This document shows, one piece after another, positions 25,400-34,287 of a stretch of DNA of 64,000 nucleotides. Both the position numbers and the translations under genes were made by a program. This DNA is from Splendidivirga corallicola. Lineage in GTDB: Bacteria > Bacteroidota > Bacteroidia > Cytophagales > Cyclobacteriaceae. The first letter of the stretch is position 1, and every line of letters starts with the position of its first letter. The notes under the pieces are model-generated. The model saw only the letters and a list, made by a program, of their open reading frames with translations. It ran no database searches and had not been told where the DNA came from. The stretch spans positions 248,001 to 312,000 of the forward strand of contig JAUJEA010000006.1 of the NCBI GenBank assembly GCA_030442035.1, read 5' to 3'.

Positions 25400-26353
25400 C
25401 TAGAAAAGTTCTTTGGCAATCTTATAAACCGGTTCAGCTTTTCCCATAGAATAAAAGTGTAAGCACGGTACTCCAAAATCCATAAGCTCTTTTGATTGTT
25501 TTACTGCCCACTCAATACCAACTTGTCTTGCTGCTGCATTGTCCTTACACTTTTCCAACTCATCTGAAAGTTCCTCCGGAAGATCTATATGGAAAATACT
25601 TGGCAGCACGGTGCTTTGCCGTACTGTTGTAATGGGTTTTAATCCCGGTATGATCGGAACATTGATATCCATTTCCCTGCATTTTTTTACAAAATCAAAA
25701 TATTTTTGATTATCAAAAAACATCTGGGTAACGATGTAATCCGCACCCATCTCAACTTTCTTTTTCAAATAACCCAGATCAAATTTCAAATTGGGTGCTT
25801 CGAAGTGTTTTTCAGGATAACCGGCGATACCAATACAGAAATTCGAAGGGTTGGCATTCTGTAATTCCTCATCAAGATAAACACCATTGTTCATACTCAT
25901 TACCTGCTCCAAAAGATCAATAGCATAGCGATGGCCATCTGGCTCAGAACGAAAAGCCCCTTCCGTCTTGATAGCATCACCCCTGATCACAAGTACATTG
26001 TGTATATCCAAAAAATTCAGATCAATGAGTGCATTCTCAGTTTCCTCTTTGCTAAAACCCCCACAGATTATGTGAGGAACTGTGTCTACATTGTATTTAT
26101 TTTTAATAGCGGCACAGATACCCACCGTACCAGGTCTTTTTCTTATCGATTTCTTCTCTAAAAGGCCATTTTCTCTTTTCTTATAAACATATTCTTCTCT
26201 GTGGTAGGTAACATCAATAAAGGGAGGATTAAACTCCATCAAAGGATCAATATGGTTAAAAAGGTTTTGAATATTCTCCCCTTTCAAAGGCGGTAGAATT
26301 TCCAAAGAAAAAAGTGTCTTCTTAGCGTTTTCGAGGTGTTCGGTTACTTTCAT
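25400..26353 (-). CDS. metF: 5,10-methylenetetrahydrofolate reductase
   Basis: The 317-residue flavoprotein reduces methylene-THF to methyl-THF, the methyl donor for MetH. Family marks include FSLEILPPLKGENI near the N-terminus (catalytic Glu region), PFIDVTYHREEYVYK, VPHIICGGFSKEE, NVLVIRGDAIKTEG, GADYIVTQMFFDNQKYFDFV and PIIPGLKPITT. It is the distal gene of the SAM-riboswitch-controlled operon metH-N, metH-C, (four-helix-bundle gene), metF. Its start codon abuts the inverted repeat that bounds the inserted element, so that element may alter its expression. Confidence 0.96.
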   Translation of the reverse strand: MKVTEHLENAKKTLFSLEILPPLKGENIQNLFNHIDPLMEFNPPFIDVTYHREEYVYKKRENGLLEKKSIRKRPGTVGICAAIKNKYNVDTVPHIICGGFSKEETENALIDLNFLDIHNVLVIRGDAIKTEGAFRSEPDGHRYAIDLLEQVMSMNNGVYLDEELQNANPSNFCIGIAGYPEKHFEAPNLKFDLGYLKKKVEMGADYIVTQMFFDNQKYFDFVKKCREMDINVPIIPGLKPITTVRQSTVLPSIFHIDLPEELSDELEKCKDNAAARQVGIEWAVKQSKELMDFGVPCLHFYSMGKAEPVYKIAKELF

Positions 26354-26356
26354 TGC

Positions 26357-26838
26357 GTGTTTAGGTGTTGATGTTTTGATGTGTTGATGTTAACTATTTT
26401 ATCTGTTTGTTTAAATACCTGATCAATCCTATTGTTTGATTTATTGTTTTATTGACTTTGTTGTGCAGTTCTTGAATTTCTTCATTTGATATATATTTTA
26501 AATCTTCCAAAACATAAATGATACTTTTTACTTCGAATGCTGAGCCCACCGCTATATCCAGAAATCTCCTAAAGTCCTTATTACTTAATCTTCCAAATCC
26601 TTCAGCTATATTATTCATAATTGACAATGAGGCCCTTCTTAGTTGTCTTGAAGTCTCAAAATCTTGGTTTAGTTTTCCGGTATCAGACAAAACAAAAATT
26701 GTTTTCACTAATTCTCTTGCACTTTTCCAACATTCTAAGTCTTCAAACCTTTCAATTTTTCCCATAGCGCTTGAATTAAACATTAGATCAAACCAACATA
26801 CGAACGCACGCACATCAACACTTCAACACACACTAAAC
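26357..26838. mobile_element. Putative inverted-repeat element carrying a four-helix-bundle gene
   Basis: The left end (26357-26391) reads GTGTTTAGGTGTTGATG and continues with further GTTGATG copies. The right end (26806-26838), read on the other strand, begins GTTTAGTGTGTGTTGAAGTG and also runs on with GTTGATG. The ends are imperfect inverted repeats of the same low-complexity type, enclosing only the four-helix-bundle gene, and they touch the metF start and metH stop. This suggests insertion into the met operon. No transposase is present. Confidence 0.55.
26394..26765 (-). CDS. Four-helix-bundle protein, 23S rRNA intervening-sequence (S23) type
   Basis: I choose ATG 26765 (MGKIERFEDLECWKSARELV), the usual beginning of this family, giving 123 residues; earlier starts to 26813 add an atypical N-terminus. 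Landmarks are FEDLECWKSARELVKTIF, QLRRASLSIMNNIAEGFGR, DFRRFLDIAVGSAFEVKSII and a final helix with VNKTINQTIGLIRYLNKQI. The family (TIGR02436) was first seen in 23S rRNA intervening sequences and is related to Avd of diversity-generating retroelements; its role is unknown. It sits within the methionine operon, flanked by inverted GTGTTGA repeats, and breaks the otherwise tight metH-metF spacing. Confidence 0.9.
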   Translation of the reverse strand: MGKIERFEDLECWKSARELVKTIFVLSDTGKLNQDFETSRQLRRASLSIMNNIAEGFGRLSNKDFRRFLDIAVGSAFEVKSIIYVLEDLKYISNEEIQELHNKVNKTINQTIGLIRYLNKQIK

Positions 26839-29535
26839 ATCATAAGCCAGATTTGGGGCGAGCCATTTTTCTATTTCTTTGGTTTTCATGGCTTTGCGTT
26901 TTGCATAGTTTTCGATTTGGTCTTTTTCGACCTTCCCGAGTCCAAAGTATTTTGAGGCGGGATTGGAAAAATAAAACCCGCTTACAGAAGCTGCCGGATA
27001 CATCGCAAAAGATTCCGTAAGGCTTATACCGGTATTTTTCTCCACTTCCAGGAGATCAAATAGTATCCGTTTCTCGGTGTGGTCCGGACAGGCCGGGTAT
27101 CCCGGAGCAGGTCTGATCCCCAAATACTTTTCTTTGATCAAATCTTCATTATCGAAAGATTCTTCTTTTGCGTACCCCCAAAGTTCCTTTCTGACTTTCT
27201 CATGCATCAATTCAGCAAATGCCTCAGCTAGTCTGTCTGCCAAAGCCTTTACCATGATACCTTTATAATCGTCATGTTCTTTTTCGTATTGAGCGATCAA
27301 TGGTTCAATGCCAATGCCGGCAGTTACAGCAAATCCTCCGATATAATCTTTGATGCCTGTTTCTTTCGGTGCCACAAAATCCGCCAAGCTCAGGTTGGCA
27401 ATATTAGCTCCTTTTTTACCTTGTTGCCGTAGAAAATGGAAAACAGTCAGTATTTCATTTCGATTCTCATCTTTATATAATTCCACATCATCATGATCAA
27501 TACTGTTTGCAGGATAGATACCCGTGACAGCACTGGCCATAAGTAATCTTTGAGAGATAATGTCATCCAGCATTAGTTGAGCATCTTCGTATAATTTTTT
27601 TGCTTCTATACCAATTACCTCATCGTCAAAAATCTTCGGGAACTTGCCTTTCAGCATCCAGGTTTGGAAAAAAGGAGTCCAGTCGATATAATTTCTGATC
27701 TCCTCCAATGGATAATCCGTCAATACTCGATTACCAAGAAAAGATGGTTTAACAACGGAAGTTTGACTCCAATCTACCGGAACTTTATTTGATCTTGCTT
27801 CCTCCAGTGAAATATAATTCTTAGCCTGCTTTCTACTTGAATGATCATCTCTCAAGTACTTATATTCCTCCTTAATCTTTTTATGAAAGGCATCCTTAGT
27901 TTTCTTGTTGATCAATTCTCCGGCTACAGGGACACTTTTGGAGGCGTCCAAAACATGAACCACTGATCCACTATAATTCGGATCAATTTTCACCGCTGTG
28001 TGGATCCTCGAGGTTGTAGCGCCTCCTATCAGTAAAGGAAGATCGAAGTTTTGGCGTTCCATCTCTTTGGCTACGTGGACCATTTCATCCAACGAAGGAG
28101 TTATAAGACCACTTAGCCCAATAGCATCTACTTTTTCTTTTATGGCAGTCTCCAATATTTTCTCAGCAGGCACCATCACGCCCAAATCAACAATTTCATA
28201 GTTGTTACAGGCCAGGACAACACCTACAATGTTTTTCCCAATGTCATGTACATCACCCTTGACTGTTGCTAACAGGATTTTGGAGGCAACGGATTGCTCT
28301 TTGTTTTGAGCTTTTTCCTCCTCTAAATAAGGCAACAGATAGGCTACTGCCTTTTTCATAACCCTGGCGCTTTTCACAACCTGAGGCAGGAACATTTTTC
28401 CTGAACCAAACAGATCACCCACCACGTTCATACCATCCATCAAGGGGCCTTCTATGACCTGCAAAGGTTTATCATATTTTTGACGTGCTTCTTCCGTATC
28501 TTCATCGATATGATCAACAATTCCTTTCACCAAGGCATGTGTGAGCCTTTCTTCCACACTTTCTTTTCTCCAGGCATCGTCAACTACTTTTTTCTTTTCC
28601 CCACCTTTCACTTTTTCAGCGAATTCCAACAGGCGCTCTGTGGCATCATCCCTGCGGTCCAGTAGAACATCTTCAACATGCTCCAACAAATCTTTTGGGA
28701 TCTCATCGTATACTTCCAGCATGGTGGGGTTCACAATACCCATATCCATTCCTTGCTGGATGGCATGATATAAAAAAGCAGAGTGCATGGCTTCACGCAC
28801 TACATTATTCCCTCTAAAGGAAAAAGAAACATTACTTACCCCACCACTTACATGGGCTCCGGGAAGATTTTCCCTGATCCATTTGGTAGCTTTAAAGAAA
28901 TCAACTGCATTTTTACGATGTTCCTCAATACCAGTAGCGACGGGAAAGATGTTAGGGTCAAATATGATATCCTGGGGAGCAAATTTCACCTGGTCTACCA
29001 ATACATCATAAGAGCGTTTACAAATATCAATTCTCCTCTGATAAGTATCGGCTTGTCCTTCCTCATCAAAAGCCATCACAATGACTGCTGCACCATAGCG
29101 TTTTATTTTCTTTGCTTGCTCAATAAACTCGGCTTCACCCCCCTTCAAACTGATCGAGTTAACAATACCTTTCCCCTGAATGCATTTCAGTCCAGCCTCT
29201 ATTACGCTCCACTTTGATGAATCGATCATAATTGGCACTCTGGCAATTTCAGGTTCGGAAGCTATCAGATTTAAAAACTTAACCATGGCTTCTTCGCTGT
29301 CCAGCATACCCTCATCCATGTTTATATCAATTACCTGTGCCCCTCCCCGTACCTGATCCATGGCTACCTCCAACGCCTCTTCATATTTTTCTTCCTTGAT
29401 CAAACGAAGGAATTTTCTTGAGCCGGTAACATTAGTTCGTTCACCCACATTGATGAAATTTGATTCGGGTGTAACGATGAGTGGTTCCAAGCCACTCAAT
29501 TTCAATGGAACTATATGATTGTTTTTTAATGTCAT
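26833..29535 (-). CDS. metH: Cobalamin-dependent methionine synthase, pterin/B12/activation part
   Basis: This 900-residue protein is MetH without its homocysteine domain. It begins with the pterin-binding barrel ([58 protein letters not shown]). A helical cap and the cobalamin-binding fold follow, with [20 protein letters not shown] (axial His ~428) plus [13 protein letters not shown] and [16 protein letters not shown]. The C-terminal SAM-dependent reactivation domain has [15 protein letters not shown] (~806-820). It moves the methyl group from methyl-THF to cobalamin, working with the separate homocysteine-binding subunit encoded 22 bp upstream. It is part of the SAM-riboswitch operon. Confidence 0.96.
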   Translation of the reverse strand: MTLKNNHIVPLKLSGLEPLIVTPESNFINVGERTNVTGSRKFLRLIKEEKYEEALEVAMDQVRGGAQVIDINMDEGMLDSEEAMVKFLNLIASEPEIARVPIMIDSSKWSVIEAGLKCIQGKGIVNSISLKGGEAEFIEQAKKIKRYGAAVIVMAFDEEGQADTYQRRIDICKRSYDVLVDQVKFAPQDIIFDPNIFPVATGIEEHRKNAVDFFKATKWIRENLPGAHVSGGVSNVSFSFRGNNVVREAMHSAFLYHAIQQGMDMGIVNPTMLEVYDEIPKDLLEHVEDVLLDRRDDATERLLEFAEKVKGGEKKKVVDDAWRKESVEERLTHALVKGIVDHIDEDTEEARQKYDKPLQVIEGPLMDGMNVVGDLFGSGKMFLPQVVKSARVMKKAVAYLLPYLEEEKAQNKEQSVASKILLATVKGDVHDIGKNIVGVVLACNNYEIVDLGVMVPAEKILETAIKEKVDAIGLSGLITPSLDEMVHVAKEMERQNFDLPLLIGGATTSRIHTAVKIDPNYSGSVVHVLDASKSVPVAGELINKKTKDAFHKKIKEEYKYLRDDHSSRKQAKNYISLEEARSNKVPVDWSQTSVVKPSFLGNRVLTDYPLEEIRNYIDWTPFFQTWMLKGKFPKIFDDEVIGIEAKKLYEDAQLMLDDIISQRLLMASAVTGIYPANSIDHDDVELYKDENRNEILTVFHFLRQQGKKGANIANLSLADFVAPKETGIKDYIGGFAVTAGIGIEPLIAQYEKEHDDYKGIMVKALADRLAEAFAELMHEKVRKELWGYAKEESFDNEDLIKEKYLGIRPAPGYPACPDHTEKRILFDLLEVEKNTGISLTESFAMYPAASVSGFYFSNPASKYFGLGKVEKDQIENYAKRKAMKTKEIEKWLAPNLAYDV

Positions 29536-29557
29536 TCTACCTCTGGAGTCAAAAGAA

Positions 29558-30559
29558 TTAATAGCTAAACTCTCCTATTTTTCTTGGCTGGTGCTGTGCT
29601 GCTTTTTCTGCAATCTTCTTTATATGTTGTGGTGTTGTTCCGCAGCATCCGCCTACAATATTGATCAAACCTTCATTTAAAAATTCTTCAATTTGTGCTG
29701 CCATTTGCTCTGGTGTCTCGTCGTATTCACCAAATTCATTCGGCAACCCGGCATTCGGATGGGCACTTACAAGTGTATCGGATTCTTTTGCCAGAACCTG
29801 TAAATAGGGTCTGAGTTCTTTTGCCCCTAAAGCACAATTGAGACCAATACTTAAAAGAGGCATGTGAGACAGGGATATCCAGAAAGCATTTGTTGTTTGT
29901 CCGGATAAAGTTCTTCCGCTCGCATCAGTAATAGTACCGGAAACCATAATGGGCAATTCCCTTCCTATTTCATCATATAGTTCTTGAATACCAAACAAGG
30001 CCGCCTTCGCATTCAGTGTATCAAATACGGTTTCAACAAGTAAAATATCTGCCCCTCCATCAATCAATCCCCTGGCTTGCTCCTTATAGGAAGCAACAAA
30101 CCCATCAAAACCAATTGTTCTAAAACCCGGATCATTAACATCAGGTGAAATAGATGCGGAACTGTTGGTTGGTCCAATTGACCCTGCAACAAAACGAGGT
30201 TTATTAGGCTCTCTTTTGGTGAAGTCATCTGCTACTTCCTTCGCTATTTTAGCAGATTCATAATTAAGTTCGTAAACAATATCCTCTAATTGATAATCGG
30301 CCTGGGCAATGGAAGTACTGCTGAAAGTATTTGTTTCGGCAATATCAGCTCCTGCCTCAAAGTACTTGGCATGGATCTCTTTTATGATATCAGGTTGCGT
30401 AATGGATAATAGATCATTATTCCCCTTCAATGCACTCGGATGATCCTTAAATCGTTCTCCACGATAATCTTCCTCCTGTAGATTATACTGTTGGATCATC
30501 GTACCCATGGCACCATCCAACACCAATATTCTGTCTTCTAAAATTTCCTGAATTTTCAC
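29558..30559 (-). CDS. metH: Methionine synthase homocysteine-binding part (separate subunit)
   Basis: The 333-residue protein is the N-terminal module of MetH as an independent gene: [50 protein letters not shown] and [18 protein letters not shown]. The zinc-binding cysteines are [15 protein letters not shown] (~238) and [11 protein letters not shown] (~303). It methylates homocysteine together with the 900-residue cobalamin protein encoded 22 bp downstream. No ATG is available; translation must begin at GTG 30559. That GTG lies in a sequence complementary to 30590-30598, below the SAM-I aptamer, so translation is probably SAM-controlled. Such splitting is common in this phylum. Confidence 0.93.
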   Translation of the reverse strand: MKIQEILEDRILVLDGAMGTMIQQYNLQEEDYRGERFKDHPSALKGNNDLLSITQPDIIKEIHAKYFEAGADIAETNTFSSTSIAQADYQLEDIVYELNYESAKIAKEVADDFTKREPNKPRFVAGSIGPTNSSASISPDVNDPGFRTIGFDGFVASYKEQARGLIDGGADILLVETVFDTLNAKAALFGIQELYDEIGRELPIMVSGTITDASGRTLSGQTTNAFWISLSHMPLLSIGLNCALGAKELRPYLQVLAKESDTLVSAHPNAGLPNEFGEYDETPEQMAAQIEEFLNEGLINIVGGCCGTTPQHIKKIAEKAAQHQPRKIGEFSY

Positions 30560-30598
30560 TCTTCTATGTGTTTTAGTTTGCTTATCAGAAAGAGTGAA
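30555..30598 (-). promoter_or_regulatory. Putative anti-start hairpin of the SAM switch
   Basis: TTCACTCTT (minus strand of 30590-30598) is perfectly complementary to AAGAGTGAA (30555-30563), which contains the GTG start (30557-30559). The same upstream area (30581-30593, minus TCTTTCTGATAAG) can alternatively pair with the 5' strand of aptamer helix P1 (30700-30713) over 13 bp with one bulge. The two pairings overlap at 30590-30593, which suggests a switch between masked and open start. Confidence 0.55.
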
Positions 30599-30613
30599 GA
30601 GATGAGTCTTTCA

Positions 30614-30713
30614 CTTATCTTTTCCCGATATAATCAGGATGGGAATTAGCACCAAGTTTGGCCAAGGTTGCTAAGACATCATAGGGCCCAATCCCTCCGT
30701 CTTTCTTGATAAG
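30614..30713 (-). ncRNA. SAM-I (S-box) riboswitch aptamer
   Basis: Minus-strand sequence shows the consensus elements in order: CTTATCAAGA (P1 5' strand and AAGA internal loop), GGAGGGATTGGGCCCTATGA (P2 with kink-turn and pseudoknot region), CTTAGCAACC, GGTGCTAATTCC, a P4 hairpin CCTGATTATATCGGG, and AAAGATAAG (P1 3' strand). The 100-nt length is normal. It precedes metH-N/metH-C/metF, a classic S-box regulon, so high SAM should switch the operon off. No T-run terminator follows, in line with translational control. Confidence 0.95.
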
Positions 30714-30750
30714 TAGCTGTAAAGAAAATGATAATTATGATAAAAGCAAA

Positions 30751-30774
30751 ATGGTGAGTTTTACAACTCACCAT
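30751..30774 (-). terminator. Terminator after the CRTAC1-like gene
   Basis: ATGGTGAGTT (30751-30760) and AACTCACCAT (30765-30774) form a perfect 10-bp stem with loop TTAC, followed on the minus strand by TTTTGCTTTTATC. It separates the SusCD-CRTAC1 unit from the met operon leader. Confidence 0.8.
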
Positions 30775-30819
30775 ATAATCTTAACTGAGTAATATAAATT
30801 ATGGTTTCCTAAGTTCTCT

Positions 30820-33800
30820 TTATTTTTTTGAAAGCAAATTTTCCTGCAGTTCGTTTACCTGCGGATCATGTTTAATTGCCTGCATCCAATAACGATTATT
30901 CGCTACCAGTATTAAAGGTGTCTTTTCTCTTCCTAGATGGATCATTTGCATGTCTTTGGCATCATGCGGCGCAAAGAAACCACTCTCATGCAATGGAATG
31001 GGTTTAAAGTTTCCTTTACCATCTCCTTCCAGATACATTCCCATTCCAGCATCATTTCTGGGTGTTTCTATTTCGGAACTATACAAATTACCGGATACCA
31101 GCAAATCAAGATTCTTATCCCCATTAAAATCATGGGCCACAATATTGTTGATAGAGGAAACCTGCACTACATTGGGAAGAGGTGTAATTTTGAATGACCC
31201 GTTTCCTACATTTTCAATATAAGCGGAAGCAAAGGTATGGGCCTGATACCTTAAAGCCTCATCCAATCCGTTTCCATAAATTTCCGTCAGGTTTGCATCC
31301 CCAAACGATTCAAAAGTTGGGAATTCTTCCTTTATACCCGGTATTTGTTGCGAAGAACATGACCTCCCTCTAACGGGAACCATTTCACCATGCTCATAAT
31401 AACTCAGTACAATATCCAATGTTCCGTTAGCATCAAAGTCATGGCTGTAAACTTCAAAAGGCTGCTCCAAAGAAGCCTTGTACTTGTAATTCAGCCCAAG
31501 GTTTCCAACAACATAATCATCATCCCCGTCATGGTCAAAATCCTTGGCAACAACTTCGTAATACCAACCTGCTGTGTTTTCCAAACCGAGTTCATTGGTC
31601 ACATTTTTAAATTTGCCGTCCTGATTTTCGAAGAAAGTAACAGGCATCCATTCCCCTACCAAAACCAAGTCAAGTTGATCGTCATTGTTGTAATCCGTCC
31701 AGGCCGCTGAGGTAACAAGTCCGGCTTTTAACAATTCCGGTGCAATGCCTTCTGTCACATCATCAAAACGGCCATTGTTATTTTGAAGAATATAGCTACG
31801 TGCTGGCAAGGGGTAACTCCCGGGAATCAATCGTCCTGCTACAAATAAGTCTTGATCGCCATCCTGATCAAAATCGCCTGGCACAACACGGGAACCGCTT
31901 GTTAGCATTTGAGGTAAACGATCATTTTCCTTACGGAACTTTCCGGCTCCATGGTTAATGTATAATCTATCCTGCAACAAAGGATCATTTGGCTTGAATT
32001 CATTACCTCCACTAACTACATAAAGATCCAAATCTCCATCCTGATCGGCATCGAAGAATGCTCCTCCCAGATCTTCAGCGGCCTTATCTTCCTCCAGAAA
32101 TGGGGTTTCAATTTTCTCAAACTGCCCGTTGGATTTTTGTTTGAAAATGGCTCCGGTATAACCCGCAGCTCCACCAATGAAGAAATCATCTAATCCATCA
32201 CCGTTGACATCTCCTGTTGCTAAACCAGGTCCGAAATTAGACATCTTATGAGGTAATAAAGGTTCATTTTCATAGTCATCGTATTTGTTCTCTTTGTGTT
32301 GAAAGGTCAAACCAACATTTCTGCTTACATCGGTAAATGCCTTACCTTTACTGATTGCAGATTGAGCAAGTTGTATGTTTTGAGCATCTTTTTCATGCAC
32401 TTTAACAAGCTGATTGGCATTTATATTTTCCAATACAATTTCTTTGCCATTAGGCCAGGTAACAATCGCCTTTTCTATCATTGTTTCTTCTCCCAAACCA
32501 AAATGCAATTGGTCTTCGCTCTTGGAAAAGAATCCTCTGGCATTACTCAAATGTTGTAATTGCCAAAGGTCACCATGCCTCATTAATTTAACGCTTGTTC
32601 CGTATGCCGGTGATCCATATTTGGAGCGAACATCAAATCTCAAATAATTACCCTTTCCTTTTTGTATTGCATTGTTTTGATATAAGAATGCGTATTCATC
32701 AATATTACTTACTACAATATCGATATCCCCATCATTATCAAAATCTGCATAAGCCGCGCCGTTTGATAAGCTTGGAAGTTCCATTCCCCATTCTTCAATC
32801 TTCTTGGAGAAAGTGAGATCACCATTGTTTTTAAATATGTAATTGGGCAGTTTATCCACAGGAGCCATTTCAACAAACTCCATAATATCTATCATATCCT
32901 GAAGTTTCTCTCCTTTTCTCTTGGCAATTAATTCAAGGCTATCGAGTACGGTGGTATAAGTTTTATCCAAATCGCCATGCCTCATATTTCTTTTGACTCC
33001 ATTGGTAACAAAAAGATCCTTCCAGCCGTCATTGTCAAAATCAGCAAATAAAGGTCCCCAACTCCAATCAGTATTTGAAACACCACCCAGGTGAGCCAAT
33101 TCACCAAATGTTCCGTTGCCGTTATTCCTTTGGAGGGTATTGAACATGTATTGATAGTGCCAACCCTTTTTTACAACCTTCCAGAAGTTATCAGGATTCA
33201 TACCGCCCATGAAGGTCTTAATTCTTTTATGATCTTCAGCTACCATGTCCAGTACCATGACATCCATTAATCCGTCATTGTCGTAATCAGCCACATCAGT
33301 ACCCATACTGAAATTTGAGATATGTTTTACCGCTTGGTTGATTCTATTCTCGTAAGTTCCGTCTCCCCGATTAATATATAGATGATCAGGCAAATCAAAA
33401 TCGTTGGCTACGTAGATATCCGGATATCCATCATTGTTGAAGTCACCAACACTCGCAGAAAGTCCGTAAGCAAAATTAAAAACACCCGCGTATTCGGTAG
33501 CATCAGCAAAGCCCTTGTTATCCACATTTTTATAGATCTTATCACTGTATAATAAACTCACATGATCATAAGGATCTATTTTACCTCCCCTCCTGTTTCC
33601 TAAGCTTGGCGGTTGATTGACAAGATACATATCCAAATAACCATCCATGTCAAAATCAAAAAAAGTAGCCTGAACAGAAAACCCTTTGTCGGCCAAGCCA
33701 TAAGCTTCAGCTTCTTCTTCAAAAGTGAGATCACCTTTATTGATATACAGCTTATTGATACTCTTTTCAGAGTCCTGATTTACATTTTTGCATATATAGA

Positions 33801-34203
33801 GGTCAACATAACCGTCTCCATTGACATCCGCGAAAGTTGCACCAGTCGACCATGTTTTATCCGGTGCAATTCCAGCTTTTTCAGTAATATCTTCAAATCG
33901 CATTCCTCCTTTATTGAGAAACAGGCGATCTTCTACCTGATTTCCGGTGAAGAAAATATCAGCTAATCCATCATTATTGATATCTCCCACTGCAACACCT
34001 GCTCCTGTCACGAATTGATCATTGACCAGGTGATTATTTTCTTTGTCTTCTTTAAGCTGGTTTTTGAATTTGAGATGAGTATCATCCGGAGAGAGCAAAG
34101 TAAAAAGTTTATCCGTATCGCTTACTTCCTCGGTGCTCTCAGAAGAATTACAGGATTGAAGTAATCCAAATATGATAAGTATGATTAAGTATTTTTTCGA
34201 CAT
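30820..34203 (-). CDS. CRTAC1-like FG-GAP/VCBS repeat lipoprotein with ASPIC/UnbV domain
   Basis: The 1127-residue precursor has a lipoprotein signal (LLQSCNSSES, Cys ~18). It is built from many FG-GAP/VCBS repeats with calcium-loop motifs: GDINNDGLADIFFTGN, ADVNGDGYVDLYI, DFDMDGYLDMYLV, DYDNDGLMDVMV, DFDNDGWKDLFVTNG, GDVNGDGLDDFFIGG and DADQDGDLDLYVVSGG. These form one or two integrin-like beta-propellers. An ASPIC/UnbV module lies near 515-590 (LHFGLGEETMIEKAIV, WPNGKEIVLENINANQLV). In Cytophagales such proteins are commonly encoded next to SusC/SusD pairs and are thought to be surface glycan- or matrix-binding lipoproteins. A hairpin terminator sits between it and susD. Confidence 0.85.
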   Translation of the reverse strand: MSKKYLIILIIFGLLQSCNSSESTEEVSDTDKLFTLLSPDDTHLKFKNQLKEDKENNHLVNDQFVTGAGVAVGDINNDGLADIFFTGNQVEDRLFLNKGGMRFEDITEKAGIAPDKTWSTGATFADVNGDGYVDLYICKNVNQDSEKSINKLYINKGDLTFEEEAEAYGLADKGFSVQATFFDFDMDGYLDMYLVNQPPSLGNRRGGKIDPYDHVSLLYSDKIYKNVDNKGFADATEYAGVFNFAYGLSASVGDFNNDGYPDIYVANDFDLPDHLYINRGDGTYENRINQAVKHISNFSMGTDVADYDNDGLMDVMVLDMVAEDHKRIKTFMGGMNPDNFWKVVKKGWHYQYMFNTLQRNNGNGTFGELAHLGGVSNTDWSWGPLFADFDNDGWKDLFVTNGVKRNMRHGDLDKTYTTVLDSLELIAKRKGEKLQDMIDIMEFVEMAPVDKLPNYIFKNNGDLTFSKKIEEWGMELPSLSNGAAYADFDNDGDIDIVVSNIDEYAFLYQNNAIQKGKGNYLRFDVRSKYGSPAYGTSVKLMRHGDLWQLQHLSNARGFFSKSEDQLHFGLGEETMIEKAIVTWPNGKEIVLENINANQLVKVHEKDAQNIQLAQSAISKGKAFTDVSRNVGLTFQHKENKYDDYENEPLLPHKMSNFGPGLATGDVNGDGLDDFFIGGAAGYTGAIFKQKSNGQFEKIETPFLEEDKAAEDLGGAFFDADQDGDLDLYVVSGGNEFKPNDPLLQDRLYINHGAGKFRKENDRLPQMLTSGSRVVPGDFDQDGDQDLFVAGRLIPGSYPLPARSYILQNNNGRFDDVTEGIAPELLKAGLVTSAAWTDYNNDDQLDLVLVGEWMPVTFFENQDGKFKNVTNELGLENTAGWYYEVVAKDFDHDGDDDYVVGNLGLNYKYKASLEQPFEVYSHDFDANGTLDIVLSYYEHGEMVPVRGRSCSSQQIPGIKEEFPTFESFGDANLTEIYGNGLDEALRYQAHTFASAYIENVGNGSFKITPLPNVVQVSSINNIVAHDFNGDKNLDLLVSGNLYSSEIETPRNDAGMGMYLEGDGKGNFKPIPLHESGFFAPHDAKDMQMIHLGREKTPLILVANNRYWMQAIKHDPQVNELQENLLSKK

Positions 34204-34239
34204 AACCCTTCCTCCTTTGCAATTGTGATTGGTTGGAAC

Positions 34240-34270
34240 AAAAAGAGCAACTTTGAATGTTGCTCTTTTT
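34240..34270. terminator. Intercistronic hairpin between susD and CRTAC1-like gene
   Basis: AAAAAGAGCAAC (34240-34251) and GTTGCTCTTTTT (34259-34270) give a perfect 12-bp stem with a 7-nt loop and T-rich end on either strand. It lies in the 84-bp gap between susD and the CRTAC1-like gene and would reduce expression of the latter relative to susCD. Confidence 0.8.
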
Positions 34271-34287
34271 GCATTAAAATTATTTGT

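Noticed and set aside
26394-26765. Diversity-generating retroelement because of the Avd-like protein
   Set aside because: No reverse transcriptase, template repeat or variable repeat is present nearby; the protein fits the 23S IVS branch.
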